DNA of 24,553 nucleotides from Candidatus Methylomirabilota bacterium (lineage in GTDB: Bacteria; Methylomirabilota; Methylomirabilia; Methylomirabilales; 2-02-FULL-66-22). The notes beneath the pieces are model-generated. The model ran no database searches. It was not told the DNA's origin and saw only the letters and a list, made by a program, of their open reading frames with translations. Where the stretch lies: assembly GCA_016209725.1 (NCBI GenBank), contig JACQVO010000245.1, positions 1 through 24,553 on the forward strand, given 5' to 3'. Positions 15,494-23,062 of this stretch are shown here, piece by piece (position 1 is the first letter of the stretch; each line of letters opens with the position of its first letter). A program made the position numbers and the translations under genes.

Positions 15494-17206
15494 ATGACAT
15501 CACAGCCAGTCCAATCGGAGGCCCCGTTTAGCAGGGATCCCGAAGAGGTGGAGAGCTCTGGCCCCTCGGCGGAGATGCGGGAGATCTACGAACAGAGCGT
15601 CAGAGACATCGTCGAGGGCGAGATCGTCAAAGGGACCATCCTGGAGGTCAGAGAGGATGCCGTCCTGGTTGACATCGGCTACAAGTCCGAAGGCCTGATT
15701 CCACTCCGGGAATTCAGGACACCGTCCGGGGAGATCACTGTCAAGGCCGGCGATGCGGTGGACGTCTACCTGGAACAGAAAGAGGACAGCGACGGTCTCA
15801 TCGTCCTCTCCCGCGAAAAGGCGGAGAAGATCAAGATCTGGGACGAGCTGTCCCGGGTGTACGAGCAGGGTGGAGGCATCACTGGCATGATCCTGGGTCG
15901 CACCAAGGGCGGGCTGATCGTGGACATCGGGGTGCGCGCCTTCCTGCCCGGCTCCCAGGTAGACCTGCGCCCGGTCCGGGACCTGGACAAGCTCATCGGG
16001 AAGTCGTTCCCGATGAAGATCATCAAGCTGAACCAGAAGCGGGGCAACATCGTGCTCTCCCGGCGCGAGCTCCTGGAGGAAGAGCGCAAGCAGCTCAAGG
16101 AGGCGACCCTGGCCGGCCTGGCGGAGGGCAAGCGGATCAAGGGAAAGATCAAGAACATCACCGAGTACGGCGCCTTCGTGGACCTGGGTGGGCTGGACGG
16201 CCTGCTGCACATCACCGACATGTCCTGGGGGCGCGTGGGTCACCCCTCCGAGCTCTTCCAGGTGGGCGACGAGGCGGAGGTGGTCGTCCTGAAGTTCGAC
16301 CGGAGCAACGAGCGGGTGTCACTGGGGTACAAGCAGCGATTGCCCGACCCGTGGGAGGCGGTGGAGCAGAAGTACCCCGTGGGGTCCAAGCTGAAAGGGA
16401 AGGTGGTCAGCCTGACCGACTACGGGGCCTTTGTGGAGCTGGAGGAGGGGGTCGAGGGTCTGGTCCACATCTCCGAGATGTCCTGGACCCAGCGGGTCAA
16501 GCATCCCTCCAAGGTCGTGGCCATCGCGGACGTCGTGGAAGTGGTCGTCCTGGACGTGGACCGGGGGAATAAGCGGATCTCCCTTGGGATGCGCCAAGCC
16601 GAGCCCAATCCCTGGAACTTCATCGAGGAGCGCTACCCCGTCGGGACCCGGGTCGAGGGGCGGGTCCGGAACCTGGCCGACTTCGGGGCCTTCGTGGAGC
16701 TGGAGGAGGGGATCGACGGACTCATCCACATCTCCGACATGTCCTGGACCAAGCGGGTGCGGCACCCCTCCGAGATCCTGAAGAAGGGAGAGAAGGTGGA
16801 GGCCATCGTCCTGCATGTGGACAAGGCGAACCATCGGATCTCCCTGGGGCTCAAGCAGATTCAACAGGATCCCTGGCAGTCCGCCGTGCCGGAGAAGTAC
16901 CGGGTGGGCATGGACGTGAATGGCAAGGTGGTTCGGACCACGGATTTCGGAGCATTCGTGGAGCTGGAGGACGGCGTCGAGGGGCTGCTCCACGTGTCGG
17001 AGCTCTCCCACGATCGCGTGAACAAGCCCGAGGACGTGGTCCAGGTGGGGCAGGAACTCACTCTCAAGGTGATCAAACTGGACCCCGAGGAGCGGAAGAT
17101 CGGCCTCAGCCTGCGCGCCTTCCTGGAGGGCCAGAGCGAGGCCCCGCCGGACGAGGAGGGCGGCCGGGGACGGAAACGGCGGCGGCGGGAGGACAGCGAG
17201 GGATAG
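15494..17206 (+). CDS. rpsA: 30S ribosomal protein S1
   Basis: This mRNA-binding ribosomal protein promotes translation initiation. The 570-residue product contains six S1/OB-fold repeats at roughly 38-105, 125-190, 208-276, 293-362, 380-449 and 467-536. Repeats 3-6 are the most regular, with variants of YGAFVELEEGVEGLVHISEM. The length and six-repeat layout match the long proteobacterial-type S1. It ends in a charged tail (GGRGRKRRRREDSEG). The frame is open to 15398, but ATG 15494 with AGGAGG at 15477-15482 is the best start. sppA begins 6 nt after the stop. Confidence 0.96.
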   Translation: MTSQPVQSEAPFSRDPEEVESSGPSAEMREIYEQSVRDIVEGEIVKGTILEVREDAVLVDIGYKSEGLIPLREFRTPSGEITVKAGDAVDVYLEQKEDSDGLIVLSREKAEKIKIWDELSRVYEQGGGITGMILGRTKGGLIVDIGVRAFLPGSQVDLRPVRDLDKLIGKSFPMKIIKLNQKRGNIVLSRRELLEEERKQLKEATLAGLAEGKRIKGKIKNITEYGAFVDLGGLDGLLHITDMSWGRVGHPSELFQVGDEAEVVVLKFDRSNERVSLGYKQRLPDPWEAVEQKYPVGSKLKGKVVSLTDYGAFVELEEGVEGLVHISEMSWTQRVKHPSKVVAIADVVEVVVLDVDRGNKRISLGMRQAEPNPWNFIEERYPVGTRVEGRVRNLADFGAFVELEEGIDGLIHISDMSWTKRVRHPSEILKKGEKVEAIVLHVDKANHRISLGLKQIQQDPWQSAVPEKYRVGMDVNGKVVRTTDFGAFVELEDGVEGLLHVSELSHDRVNKPEDVVQVGQELTLKVIKLDPEERKIGLSLRAFLEGQSEAPPDEEGGRGRKRRRREDSEG

Positions 17207-17212
17207 GACGGC

Positions 17213-18094
17213 ATGGCCCGACGGAGTGGGCGACGCTTGGCGCTGGGTGTGCTCCTGGGGACGCTCCTGTTCCTCCTGGTGGTGGGGCTGACGGCGGCTC
17301 TCTGGGGTCGCCGCCTGCCCTGGACAGGCGACCGCGTGGCGGTCATCACCGTTGAAGGCGTGATCACGGATGGGCGTGAGGTGATCGAGCAGCTCGGCCG
17401 CTACCGGGAGCATCCCGGCGTGAAGGCCGTCGTCCTGCGCGTCAACAGCCCGGGCGGGGCCGTCGCCCCGTCGCAGGAGATCTACCAGGAGGTTCTGAAG
17501 TTCCGCCGCGAGACGGGGAAGCCGGTGGTGGCGTCGCTGGGCAGCGTCGCCGCCTCGGGCGGCTACTACATCGCGGCCGCGGCAGACCGAATCGTAGCCA
17601 ACCCCGGGAGCATCACGGGCAGCATCGGCGTTCTCATGCAGATCCCCAACGTGGGGGGACTGCTCCAGAAGGTGGGGATCAAGACCACCATCATCAAGGC
17701 CGGGGACAACAAGGACCTCGGCTCCATCACCCGGGATCTGACCGACGCGGAGCGGCGGATTCTCCAGGAGGTGATGGATGACGTGCATGGCCAGTTCATC
17801 GAAGCGGTAGCGGCGGGGCGCCGGCTGGACCGCGCCCGCGTGGAGCCCCTGGCGGACGGACGGATTTTCAGCGGCCGACAGGCCCTGGCGCTGGGCCTGG
17901 TGGACGAGCTGGGCGATCTCCAAGACGCCGTCGCGCGCGCGGGGAGCCTGGTGGGCATCCCGGGCCGGCCCCGGGTGGTTCAGGAGCGGCGGCGGCGATT
18001 CTCCCTGTGGGACCTGCTGACGGAGAGCCTGGGCCCCGTCCTCCCAGCGGGCGGCGCCACTGCCCCGATCACGATCCAGTATCTCTGGCATTAA
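17213..18094 (+). CDS. sppA: signal peptide peptidase SppA (S49 family), short form
   Basis: This membrane-anchored serine protease degrades cleaved signal peptides. The 293-residue product has an N-terminal transmembrane anchor (about 9-30, LALGVLLGTLLFLLVVGL) followed by one S49 domain. The catalytic serine is S115 in SVAASGGYYIA and the general base is K167 in AGDNKDLGS; both are in place. RVNSPGGAV and SITGSIGV are further family motifs. It is the half-length form with one S49 domain rather than the double-domain E. coli protein. It is tightly linked to rpsA and followed by the IHF-like gene. Confidence 0.94.
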   Translation: MARRSGRRLALGVLLGTLLFLLVVGLTAALWGRRLPWTGDRVAVITVEGVITDGREVIEQLGRYREHPGVKAVVLRVNSPGGAVAPSQEIYQEVLKFRRETGKPVVASLGSVAASGGYYIAAAADRIVANPGSITGSIGVLMQIPNVGGLLQKVGIKTTIIKAGDNKDLGSITRDLTDAERRILQEVMDDVHGQFIEAVAAGRRLDRARVEPLADGRIFSGRQALALGLVDELGDLQDAVARAGSLVGIPGRPRVVQERRRRFSLWDLLTESLGPVLPAGGATAPITIQYLWH

Positions 18095-18186
18095 CCGGGC
18101 GAGCCCTCGGGCGGCAGCGCGCCTGCGGACACGCCGCGGATCCGCCGACCGCCACGGGCGGACGGGCGGAGGAGGAGGTGGATTCC

Positions 18187-18468
18187 ATGACCAAAGCGGA
18201 TCTCGTGGAAAAGGTGGCCGCCCAGGTCAACCTGACCAAGAAGGACACGGAAGTCGTCATCGATACCATCTTTAATAGCATCTCTCAGGCGTTGGCCTCC
18301 AAGAACGAGGGCAAGGTCGAACTGCGGGGCTTCGGCAGCTTCCGCGTGCGCAGGCGCCGGGCTCGACAGGGGCGGAATCCGCAAAGCGGCAAGCCGGTCC
18401 AAGTCCCGGCCAAGCGCGTCCCCTACTTCAAGCCCGGCAAAGAACTGAAGGCCCTGGTGGACTCCTAA
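18187..18468 (+). CDS. ihfB: integration host factor/HU family DNA-binding protein (IHF-beta-like)
   Basis: This 93-residue nucleoid protein bends DNA as a dimer. It begins MTKADLVEKVAAQVNLTKKD and contains ELRGFGSFRVRRRRAR, the proline-containing arm GRNPQSGKPVQVPAKRV and the C-terminal PYFKPGKELK. The PYFKPGKELK end and its position downstream of rpsA favour the IHF-beta side of the family, but HU is a possible name. The frame is open upstream to 18007; ATG 18187 with a strong GGAGGAGGAGG site is the start. The 92-bp gap from sppA is GC-rich with no clear promoter. Confidence 0.92.
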   Translation: MTKADLVEKVAAQVNLTKKDTEVVIDTIFNSISQALASKNEGKVELRGFGSFRVRRRRARQGRNPQSGKPVQVPAKRVPYFKPGKELKALVDS

Positions 18469-18495
18469 CCTTCGGCCCGCCTCCCGCCGCCACGC

Positions 18496-18555
18496 GCAGG
18501 GCCTGGCCCTGCTCTTTCATTCCCGCGAGAGCCCCGCCAAAGGGCGGGGCTCTCG
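18496..18555 (+). terminator. double hairpin after the IHF-like gene
   Basis: Hairpin 1 is GCAGGGCC/GGCCCTGC (18496-18512), followed by TCTTTCATT. Hairpin 2 is a 13-bp stem at 18526-18538 and 18543-18555 with loop AAAG. Together they probably terminate the long plus-strand unit before the cyclase gene. Neither has a long U tract. Confidence 0.6.
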
Positions 18556-18566
18556 GCCGAGGTTCC

Positions 18567-20456
18567 ATGCGGACCTTCTTCGAGAACCGGACGGACTTGG
18601 AGCCACGCTTCATCGAGGGGACGGTTTCGGAAGTTGAGGAACTGTTGGGCAGCCCGGTGCCGAATTTGCCCGAAGGCCACCTGTTGGCGGAGCCCGGGGA
18701 GGGGTTCCTCGTCGATCTCCATTCCGGCCTCAGCAACGCCTACCGCGAGCTGGTGGAGTTCGCCTACCGGACCCTGACGTCCGTGCGGAGCAAGGAGGGG
18801 GGCGCGGAGGCGTCCGTTGACTGGGGGCGGCCAGGGAGCCCCAACAACCGCTTCGAGTCGGTCCTCACGCAAGTCCTCACCAACATCCTCGAACGGGAGC
18901 GGCGTCTGGGCCTCCTGAACCTGTTCTGGTTGGCCCACTCCAAGGACGCAGCCAAGATCATCCAGGAGTTCTTCTCCCAGCCGGGGATCAAGATCAACGT
19001 CAAGTACCAGATGTACCCCCTGCTGCAGGGCGCGTACCGGAACGCCCGCACGAAGGCCTGGACCTGGTTCAAGAGCCAGAAGGGGGACAAGCTGCGCTAC
19101 AATCTGGGCTCCCGCTTCAACCCCAGGCTCATCGACTGCATCATCGAGGATCAACTGCCCCTCACCGAGGTCAGCTTGGCCCGCCTCAACCTCGCCCAGG
19201 TGCTGGGCGAGCACAACCGGCGGTTCCGGCTTCCCTTCCGAGAGTTCAAGGAGATCTATGCCGCCTCTCGGGAGCGCCTGCGGGATGGCCTCCAGCGCAA
19301 GGAGCCCAAGCTGCTGGACCTGCTGCGCCGCACCTTCCCTTCCATCCGCCCGGAGCTGTACGACGATGAGAAGGCCGCCACCAGGATCCTGTTCAATGCC
19401 CGCATCGTGGGATACCTGCTGGCCGATCTGGGCGGTGTGGCGACCAAGCTGCTGGCCAACCCGGTGCTGAAGGCGGAGGTGGGTCAGAGCAGGAGCTGGA
19501 GCGAGCTCCTGGCGGACTACCTGGATGTCCTCCAGGCCGTGAGACGCAGCGAGGTGGTGGACCTGGTCCGCCAGCCGGTGGTCCTGGCGGGACAGGAACA
19601 CACGGAGACCCAGCGGCGGGCACGGTACGGGGAAGGGCGGCTGTACCGGTTCCATCCCGACGGGGAAGTCCTGAACCTGGCCCGCAAGATCACGGTGATC
19701 TTCGCGGACCTGCGGGGGTTCACGCAGACCTCAGAGGGCGCCTACTCGGAGCGGGAGCTGACCCAGCACCTCTACGAGGTCTTCGATCCCTTGGCGTCCG
19801 TGGTGGAACGGTACCAGGGGAAGATCGACAAGTTCACCGGGGACGGCGTGATGATCACCTTCGGAGCCGCGCGCCTCAGCCGGAAGGACGAGCTGAACGC
19901 CCTCCGCACCGCCCTGGCCCTGCAAGGCATGATGCGGGCCCTGCGCGCAGCCGGGCGGACCGGCTTCGAGATGGGGATCAGCGTTCACACGGGTCGGGCC
20001 CAGGTGGCCCACTTCATTGTGGACGACCGGACCATGGATCACACCGTCATCGGCCGGAACGTGAACATCGCCGGCCGGCTGTCGGGTTCGGGCAAGACCC
20101 AGGGCTCGGCCTTCGATGATGAAAACGGGGTGGGCACCCGGGAGCGTGTTCCCGCCGGCGCGGCCGGGGCGCAGGATGTCTGGGTGGATGAGGAGGGGAC
20201 GCTGTACAACACCGGGATCGTGGTCAGCCAGGACACGGTCGAGGAATTGGTGAAGCTGGTGGAGTGTCAGCCGCTGACGGAAGTGGGCCGCAGCGGATAC
20301 CGATTTCTCGACGAAATGCTGGGAAAAAATGTCTTGCTAGAGTATGTCGGCGATGCTAAATTCAAAGGCATCGGCCGCTCGATCGCCATCTACCGGCTGG
20401 GGCTCGAGGACGACGGGCCTGCGCCGGCGCAGCGGCCGCCGCGGGGGCCGCAATGA
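18567..20456 (+). CDS. class III adenylate/guanylate cyclase with unrecognised N-terminal region
   Basis: This predicted soluble 629-residue protein has a C-terminal class III nucleotide cyclase domain (about 373-615). Metal-binding aspartates are D381 in VIFADLRGFT and D426 in KFTGDGVMITFG, 45 residues apart as expected. The transition-state pair N500 and R504 lies in NVNIAGRL. The lysine in DKFTGD is the one usually linked to adenine recognition, so cAMP is the likely product. A stretch of about 35 residues, rich in small and acidic residues, is inserted after AGRLSGSGK before GIVVSQDTVEEL. Residues 1-370 are mainly helical by eye, lack transmembrane segments and match no domain I recognise. 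The start ATG 18567 has a close GAGG. The stop overlaps the next gene by ATGA. Confidence 0.88.
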   Translation: MRTFFENRTDLEPRFIEGTVSEVEELLGSPVPNLPEGHLLAEPGEGFLVDLHSGLSNAYRELVEFAYRTLTSVRSKEGGAEASVDWGRPGSPNNRFESVLTQVLTNILERERRLGLLNLFWLAHSKDAAKIIQEFFSQPGIKINVKYQMYPLLQGAYRNARTKAWTWFKSQKGDKLRYNLGSRFNPRLIDCIIEDQLPLTEVSLARLNLAQVLGEHNRRFRLPFREFKEIYAASRERLRDGLQRKEPKLLDLLRRTFPSIRPELYDDEKAATRILFNARIVGYLLADLGGVATKLLANPVLKAEVGQSRSWSELLADYLDVLQAVRRSEVVDLVRQPVVLAGQEHTETQRRARYGEGRLYRFHPDGEVLNLARKITVIFADLRGFTQTSEGAYSERELTQHLYEVFDPLASVVERYQGKIDKFTGDGVMITFGAARLSRKDELNALRTALALQGMMRALRAAGRTGFEMGISVHTGRAQVAHFIVDDRTMDHTVIGRNVNIAGRLSGSGKTQGSAFDDENGVGTRERVPAGAAGAQDVWVDEEGTLYNTGIVVSQDTVEELVKLVECQPLTEVGRSGYRFLDEMLGKNVLLEYVGDAKFKGIGRSIAIYRLGLEDDGPAPAQRPPRGPQ

Positions 20457-20944
20457 CCTGGACGCTGTGGGCCCCGTGGCGCATGGCGTATATCGGAGGG
20501 ACGCGCACCGAAGGGTGTCTGTTTTGCGAGAAGGCCCGAGAGGACGCCGACAGGACAACCCTCATTCTCCACCGCGGGCCGTCGACGTATGTAGTGATGA
20601 ACCTGTTTCCATACGCCAACGGTCACCTCATGATCGTGCCCTACCGACATTGCGCAGGGCTGGACCAGCTCTCCCCCGAGGAATCCCTGGAAATCATGCA
20701 GGCGGCGCGGCACTGCGTCCGGGTCCTCCAGCGTGCTTTCCGGGCCGAGGGCTTCAACGTCGGGTTCAACCTCGGGAAGGCCGCCGGCGCCGGGATCGCC
20801 GAGCATGTCCACCTGCACGTGGTGCCTCGCTGGGTGGGGGACACGAATTTCATGCCCGTGCTGGCGGATACCAAGGTGATGCCGGAATACCTGGAGGCCG
20901 GGTACGAGAAGCTGTACCCATTCTTCCAGGAGCAGGGCACGTGA
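20453..20944 (+). CDS. HIT family nucleotide hydrolase/phosphorylase
   Basis: This 163-residue histidine-triad protein probably cleaves a dinucleoside polyphosphate or nucleoside phosphoramidate. The triad is H118-x-H120-x-H122 in EHVHLHVVPRW. The preceding strand YANGHLMIVPYRH and the N-terminal WRMAYIGG with CLFCEK resemble the Ap4A-phosphorylase-like branch of the family. CLFC could be half of a metal site, but no second cysteine pair is evident. It begins at ATG 20453 inside the cyclase stop codon, so the two are probably translationally coupled. It is followed after 10 nt by the DUF151 gene. The substrate is not determinable from sequence. Confidence 0.92.
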   Translation: MTWTLWAPWRMAYIGGTRTEGCLFCEKAREDADRTTLILHRGPSTYVVMNLFPYANGHLMIVPYRHCAGLDQLSPEESLEIMQAARHCVRVLQRAFRAEGFNVGFNLGKAAGAGIAEHVHLHVVPRWVGDTNFMPVLADTKVMPEYLEAGYEKLYPFFQEQGT

Positions 20945-20954
20945 GGAGGGCCCC

Positions 20955-21440
20955 ATGCTCATCAAGATGACCGTGCGGGGGATCGCCCTGGATCCCATCA
21001 CCAATATGCCCATCATCATCCTGAAGGATGTGGACGAGCGGAAGGCTCTCCCCATCTGGGTCGGCATCTTCGAGGCCAACGCCATCGCCTTGGAGCTGGA
21101 GAAGGTCTCCACGCCCCGACCCATGACCCACGACCTGCTCAAGAGCATCCTGGACGGACTCGGGGTGACGGTCCGCCAGGTGATCGTGAACGATCTCAAG
21201 GACAACACCTTCTTCGCGGTGATCGAGCTAAACCACAACGGGAACGTCATCAACATCGACGCCAGGCCGAGCGATGCCATCGCCCTCGCCCTGCGGGTGA
21301 ATGCGCCCATCTTCGTGACGGAGAAGGTGGTGTCGCAGGCCAAGAGTGTGGAGATCTCCGACGAGAAGGAGGAGACCGACAAGTGGAAGGAGTGGCTGGA
21401 GAATCTCAAGCCCGAAGATTTCGGGAAGTACCGGATGTAG
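20955..21440 (+). CDS. bifunctional nuclease family protein (DUF151/BFN)
   Basis: This 161-residue protein has the DUF151 signature: LPIWVGIFEANAIALELE, PRPMTHDLLKSIL, FFAVIEL and ARPSDAIALALRVNAPIFV. Family members have been reported with RNase and DNase activity, but the biological role is poorly defined. The C-terminus is acidic and lysine-rich (DEKEETDKWKEWLENL). ATG 20955 has GAGGAGGG upstream. It is the last gene of the cyclase-HIT-DUF151 unit and is followed directly by an intrinsic terminator. Confidence 0.94.
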   Translation: MLIKMTVRGIALDPITNMPIIILKDVDERKALPIWVGIFEANAIALELEKVSTPRPMTHDLLKSILDGLGVTVRQVIVNDLKDNTFFAVIELNHNGNVINIDARPSDAIALALRVNAPIFVTEKVVSQAKSVEISDEKEETDKWKEWLENLKPEDFGKYRM

Positions 21441-21465
21441 ACATTGGCGGCGTCGCCGCTGAGAG

Positions 21466-21500
21466 CCCGCCGGCCGGAAGGCCGGCGGGTTTTTCGTCTT
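21466..21500 (+). terminator. rho-independent terminator
   Basis: CCCGCCGGCC (21466-21475) and GGCCGGCGGG (21480-21489) form a perfect 10-bp stem with a GGAA loop, followed by TTTTTCGTCTTT. This marks the end of the cyclase-HIT-DUF151 transcript. Confidence 0.93.
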
Positions 21501-21556
21501 TGCTCGCTCCGTGAGGGCCAGCTGCGGCAGTGCTCGCCCCGCTACCGGTTATCGGG

Positions 21557-21827
21557 CTATCCCTGCATCGCGACGGCCAACAGGATCAGGCCGGTGGCGA
21601 CGAGAGCCGACGCGGAGACGCGCTGTTCCCCGAGGGGATCCCCCAGTACGCGCCAGCCCAGGATCGCCCCGAGGATGACTGAACTCTCCCGCAGGGCAGC
21701 AACGTAGCTCACCTGGGTCAGCCGCATGGCAAAGGGTGTCCTCCCCGCTCTTGACGAGCAGGTTCCAGGTGGCGTGCAGGCCGGCCGCCAGCAAGACGAG
21801 GAGGAGGACGAGGAAGGAGATCCACAT
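21557..21827 (-). pseudogene. EamA/DMT-family transporter remnant with internal deletion
   Basis: The minus strand from ATG 21827 encodes a typical EamA N-terminus (MWISFLVLLLVLLAAGLHA, TWNLLVKSGEDTL). Then, shifted by one frame near 21725-21735, it encodes a typical EamA C-terminus (RLTQVSYVAALRESSVILGA, ILGWRVLGDPLGEQR, ALVATGLILLAVAMQG), ending at TAG 21557. Only about 35 and 55 residues remain of a family usually near 280-300, so roughly 200 residues of the middle are gone. This is a pseudogene by internal deletion, not a small multidrug resistance-type protein. No strong ribosome binding site precedes the ATG. Confidence 0.85.
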
Positions 21828-21951
21828 GGTTGCGCGATCCCCGCGGGCTTTTGGTTCTCACCCTCGCCCAGGCTTCCCGTGTTGGCTCACCCGGTCCGGG
21901 GGCGGACCTGCGTGTGGGCACGGCCGCCGGACGTATTCCCGGGCAGCAGAC

Positions 21952-21980
21952 TTGACAGGGGAGCGGCGCCGTGGCTTACT
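21952..21980 (+). promoter_or_regulatory. candidate promoter for the thioesterase gene
   Basis: A perfect TTGACA (21952-21957) lies 17 bp before CTTACT (21975-21980), which is a poor -10 (3 of 6). It is the only good -35 in the 236-bp gap upstream of the thioesterase; the rest of the gap (21828-22063) shows no gene. Confidence 0.4.
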
Positions 21981-22063
21981 GTCCCGGTTCAGGATGGCAG
22001 GGACAATATCGAACTCATCAGGCGATGTAAAGAAGGATGCGTCCGCACGACCGGGAGGGGATC

Positions 22064-22528
22064 ATGGAGGCGCGGATCACGCATGCCCAACTCTGCCGTT
22101 TTCTTGACGGACACGCGCCGTTCCTGAAGGCGATGGGCATCCGGTGCGAGGAGTCGCGGCCCGGCTACGCCGTGGCCCGCTGGAGACAGGACCCGCGCTG
22201 GATCCGGCCCGGCGGGTATCTGTTCGGTGGGGGATTGATGACGCTGGCGGATGCGGCACTGTACATGGCGATCCTCAGTGAGATCGGCCTGCAGGCCATG
22301 GCGGTCACCAGCGAGCTGAAGATGAACTTCCTCCGGCCAGCCGTCGGCGGGGACGTGCTGGCCCGGGCGCGCGTCCTCAAGGTGGGAAGGCGCCTCGCCT
22401 ACGGGGAGATCCACCTGCTCATGGCCGATGGTGGGGAGAAGCTGGTCGCCCACGCCACCAGCAGCTATGCGCTGCCGGATGCGGAGGCCGATGACGCTAC
22501 GACTCCGCGGTCCACAGGGACTGAATGA
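22064..22528 (+). CDS. PaaI-type hotdog-fold thioesterase
   Basis: This 154-residue predicted acyl-CoA thioesterase has the hotdog fold. The core is RPGGYLFGGGLMTLADAALY, with the aspartate of the central helix, followed by the beta strands AVTSELKMNFLRPAVGGDVL, ARARVLKVGRRLAYGEI and VAHATSSYAL. The RPGGxxxG form, rather than the HGG form, is seen in one branch of the PaaI family. Substrate is unknown. ATG 22064 has GGGAGGGG directly upstream, which decides it over the upstream in-frame start at 22037. It stands alone on the plus strand at the left border of the minus-strand cassette-like genes. Confidence 0.88.
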   Translation: MEARITHAQLCRFLDGHAPFLKAMGIRCEESRPGYAVARWRQDPRWIRPGGYLFGGGLMTLADAALYMAILSEIGLQAMAVTSELKMNFLRPAVGGDVLARARVLKVGRRLAYGEIHLLMADGGEKLVAHATSSYALPDAEADDATTPRSTGTE

Positions 22529-22635
22529 GCCAGGAGGGAAAACGGTGGCGGGCCGCAGGCTCCCGAGGTGCTGGGGCAAGCCACCAGCGCCACTCAGGCA
22601 ACACCATCCCCCAATGCGTCCAGCACGAAGCAGAC

Positions 22636-22767
22636 TCAGCGGCAACGTCGCCGCTGAATATCAGTCACGGCCAGCGGGTCGAGAAACACCGTCGCCGCCT
22701 CTTCAAAGGGCACGCCGTGCTTGTGGAGATTGCGCCGTGCTCTCTCCGGATCCCAGTCATAAGTCAC
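22636..22767 (-). pseudogene. brnT: truncated BrnT-type toxin
   Basis: From GTG 22767, with AGGGAG 9 nt upstream, the minus strand encodes about 43 residues. VTYDWDPERARRNLHKHGV followed by PFEEAATVFLDPLAVT is the BrnT RNase-toxin N-terminus (usually WDxxKxxxNxxKHGVxFEEA). After DPLAVT the frame leaves the family, runs through a hairpin (TCAGCGGC/GCCGCTGA, 22636-22657) and stops. The missing half would contain the rest of the RelE-like fold. No BrnA antitoxin follows. It starts about 30 nt after the attC-like site at 22800-22877, as a cassette gene would. Bases 22529-22635 hold no recognisable gene. Confidence 0.75.
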
Positions 22768-22799
22768 AGGTGAAATCTCCCTCACCGGCACGCTGGCTC

Positions 22800-22877
22800 G
22801 CCGAACGTTGAGCGTGAACCTCGTTTCACGCCGCGTCCGCGCGGTGTGAAACGTAGGCGTCCACGCTCTTGTTCGCC
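22800..22877 (-). repeat. attC-like integron recombination site (less canonical)
   Basis: Minus-strand order is GGCGAAC (outer box), AA, GAGCGTG, a strong inner hairpin (CGTTTCACACCGCG / CGCGGCGTGAAACG, 13 of 14), CACGCTC, AAC, GTTCGGC (outer box). Outer boxes pair 6 of 7 and inner boxes pair 7 of 7. The overall 78-bp layout resembles attC. The boxes deviate from the RYYYAAC/GTTRRRY consensus at one base, the spacers are short, and the extrahelical G is not clear. It lies between the stop of the VapC partner gene and the BrnT start. Confidence 0.5.
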
Positions 22878-22885
22878 GATCGTGA

Positions 22886-23062
22886 CTACGACGCCACGCG
22901 CAGGGGCCTCTTCGGGGCCAGAGAAACGACCGGACGATCCAGATGCGCCTGCTTCTTCTTGAGGTCAGCGACGATGGTCTTCAGGTCGTGGTTGAACCGC
23001 GCCGAGTGCCGTTGGCGGGCAGCACGGACCTCCTCAACTATGGGATCTTTGAACATGCTCAT
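22886..23062 (-). CDS. putative small antitoxin partner of the PIN toxin
   Basis: This 58-residue product starts MSMFKDPIVEEVRAARQRHS and continues ARFNHDLKTIVADLKKKQ, then VVSLAPKRPLRV. It is mostly helical with a basic-proline tail. Small proteins of the DPIVEEVRxxRxxHAxxFNxDL type are commonly found beside VapC-like PIN genes, so it is probably the antitoxin; that is inference from context. Its ATG (23060-23062) overlaps the TGA of the PIN gene (ATGA), so it is the second gene, the reverse of the usual antitoxin-first order. The upstream in-frame ATG at 23101 lies within the PIN gene and is less likely. Confidence 0.75.
   Translation of the reverse strand: MSMFKDPIVEEVRAARQRHSARFNHDLKTIVADLKKKQAHLDRPVVSLAPKRPLRVAS

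Noticed and set aside
21549..21827. A short intact small-multidrug-resistance or EamA-like protein
   Set aside because: Only the first ~35 residues in this frame are transporter-like. The matching C-terminus is in another frame, so it is a deletion remnant.
22136..22528. Thioesterase as part of the cassette array
   Set aside because: It is on the opposite strand, has its own upstream region, and no attC-like site separates it from its flanks.
22525..22773. Plus-strand 82-residue frame after the thioesterase
   Set aside because: It overlaps the BrnT remnant on the other strand and shows no family features.
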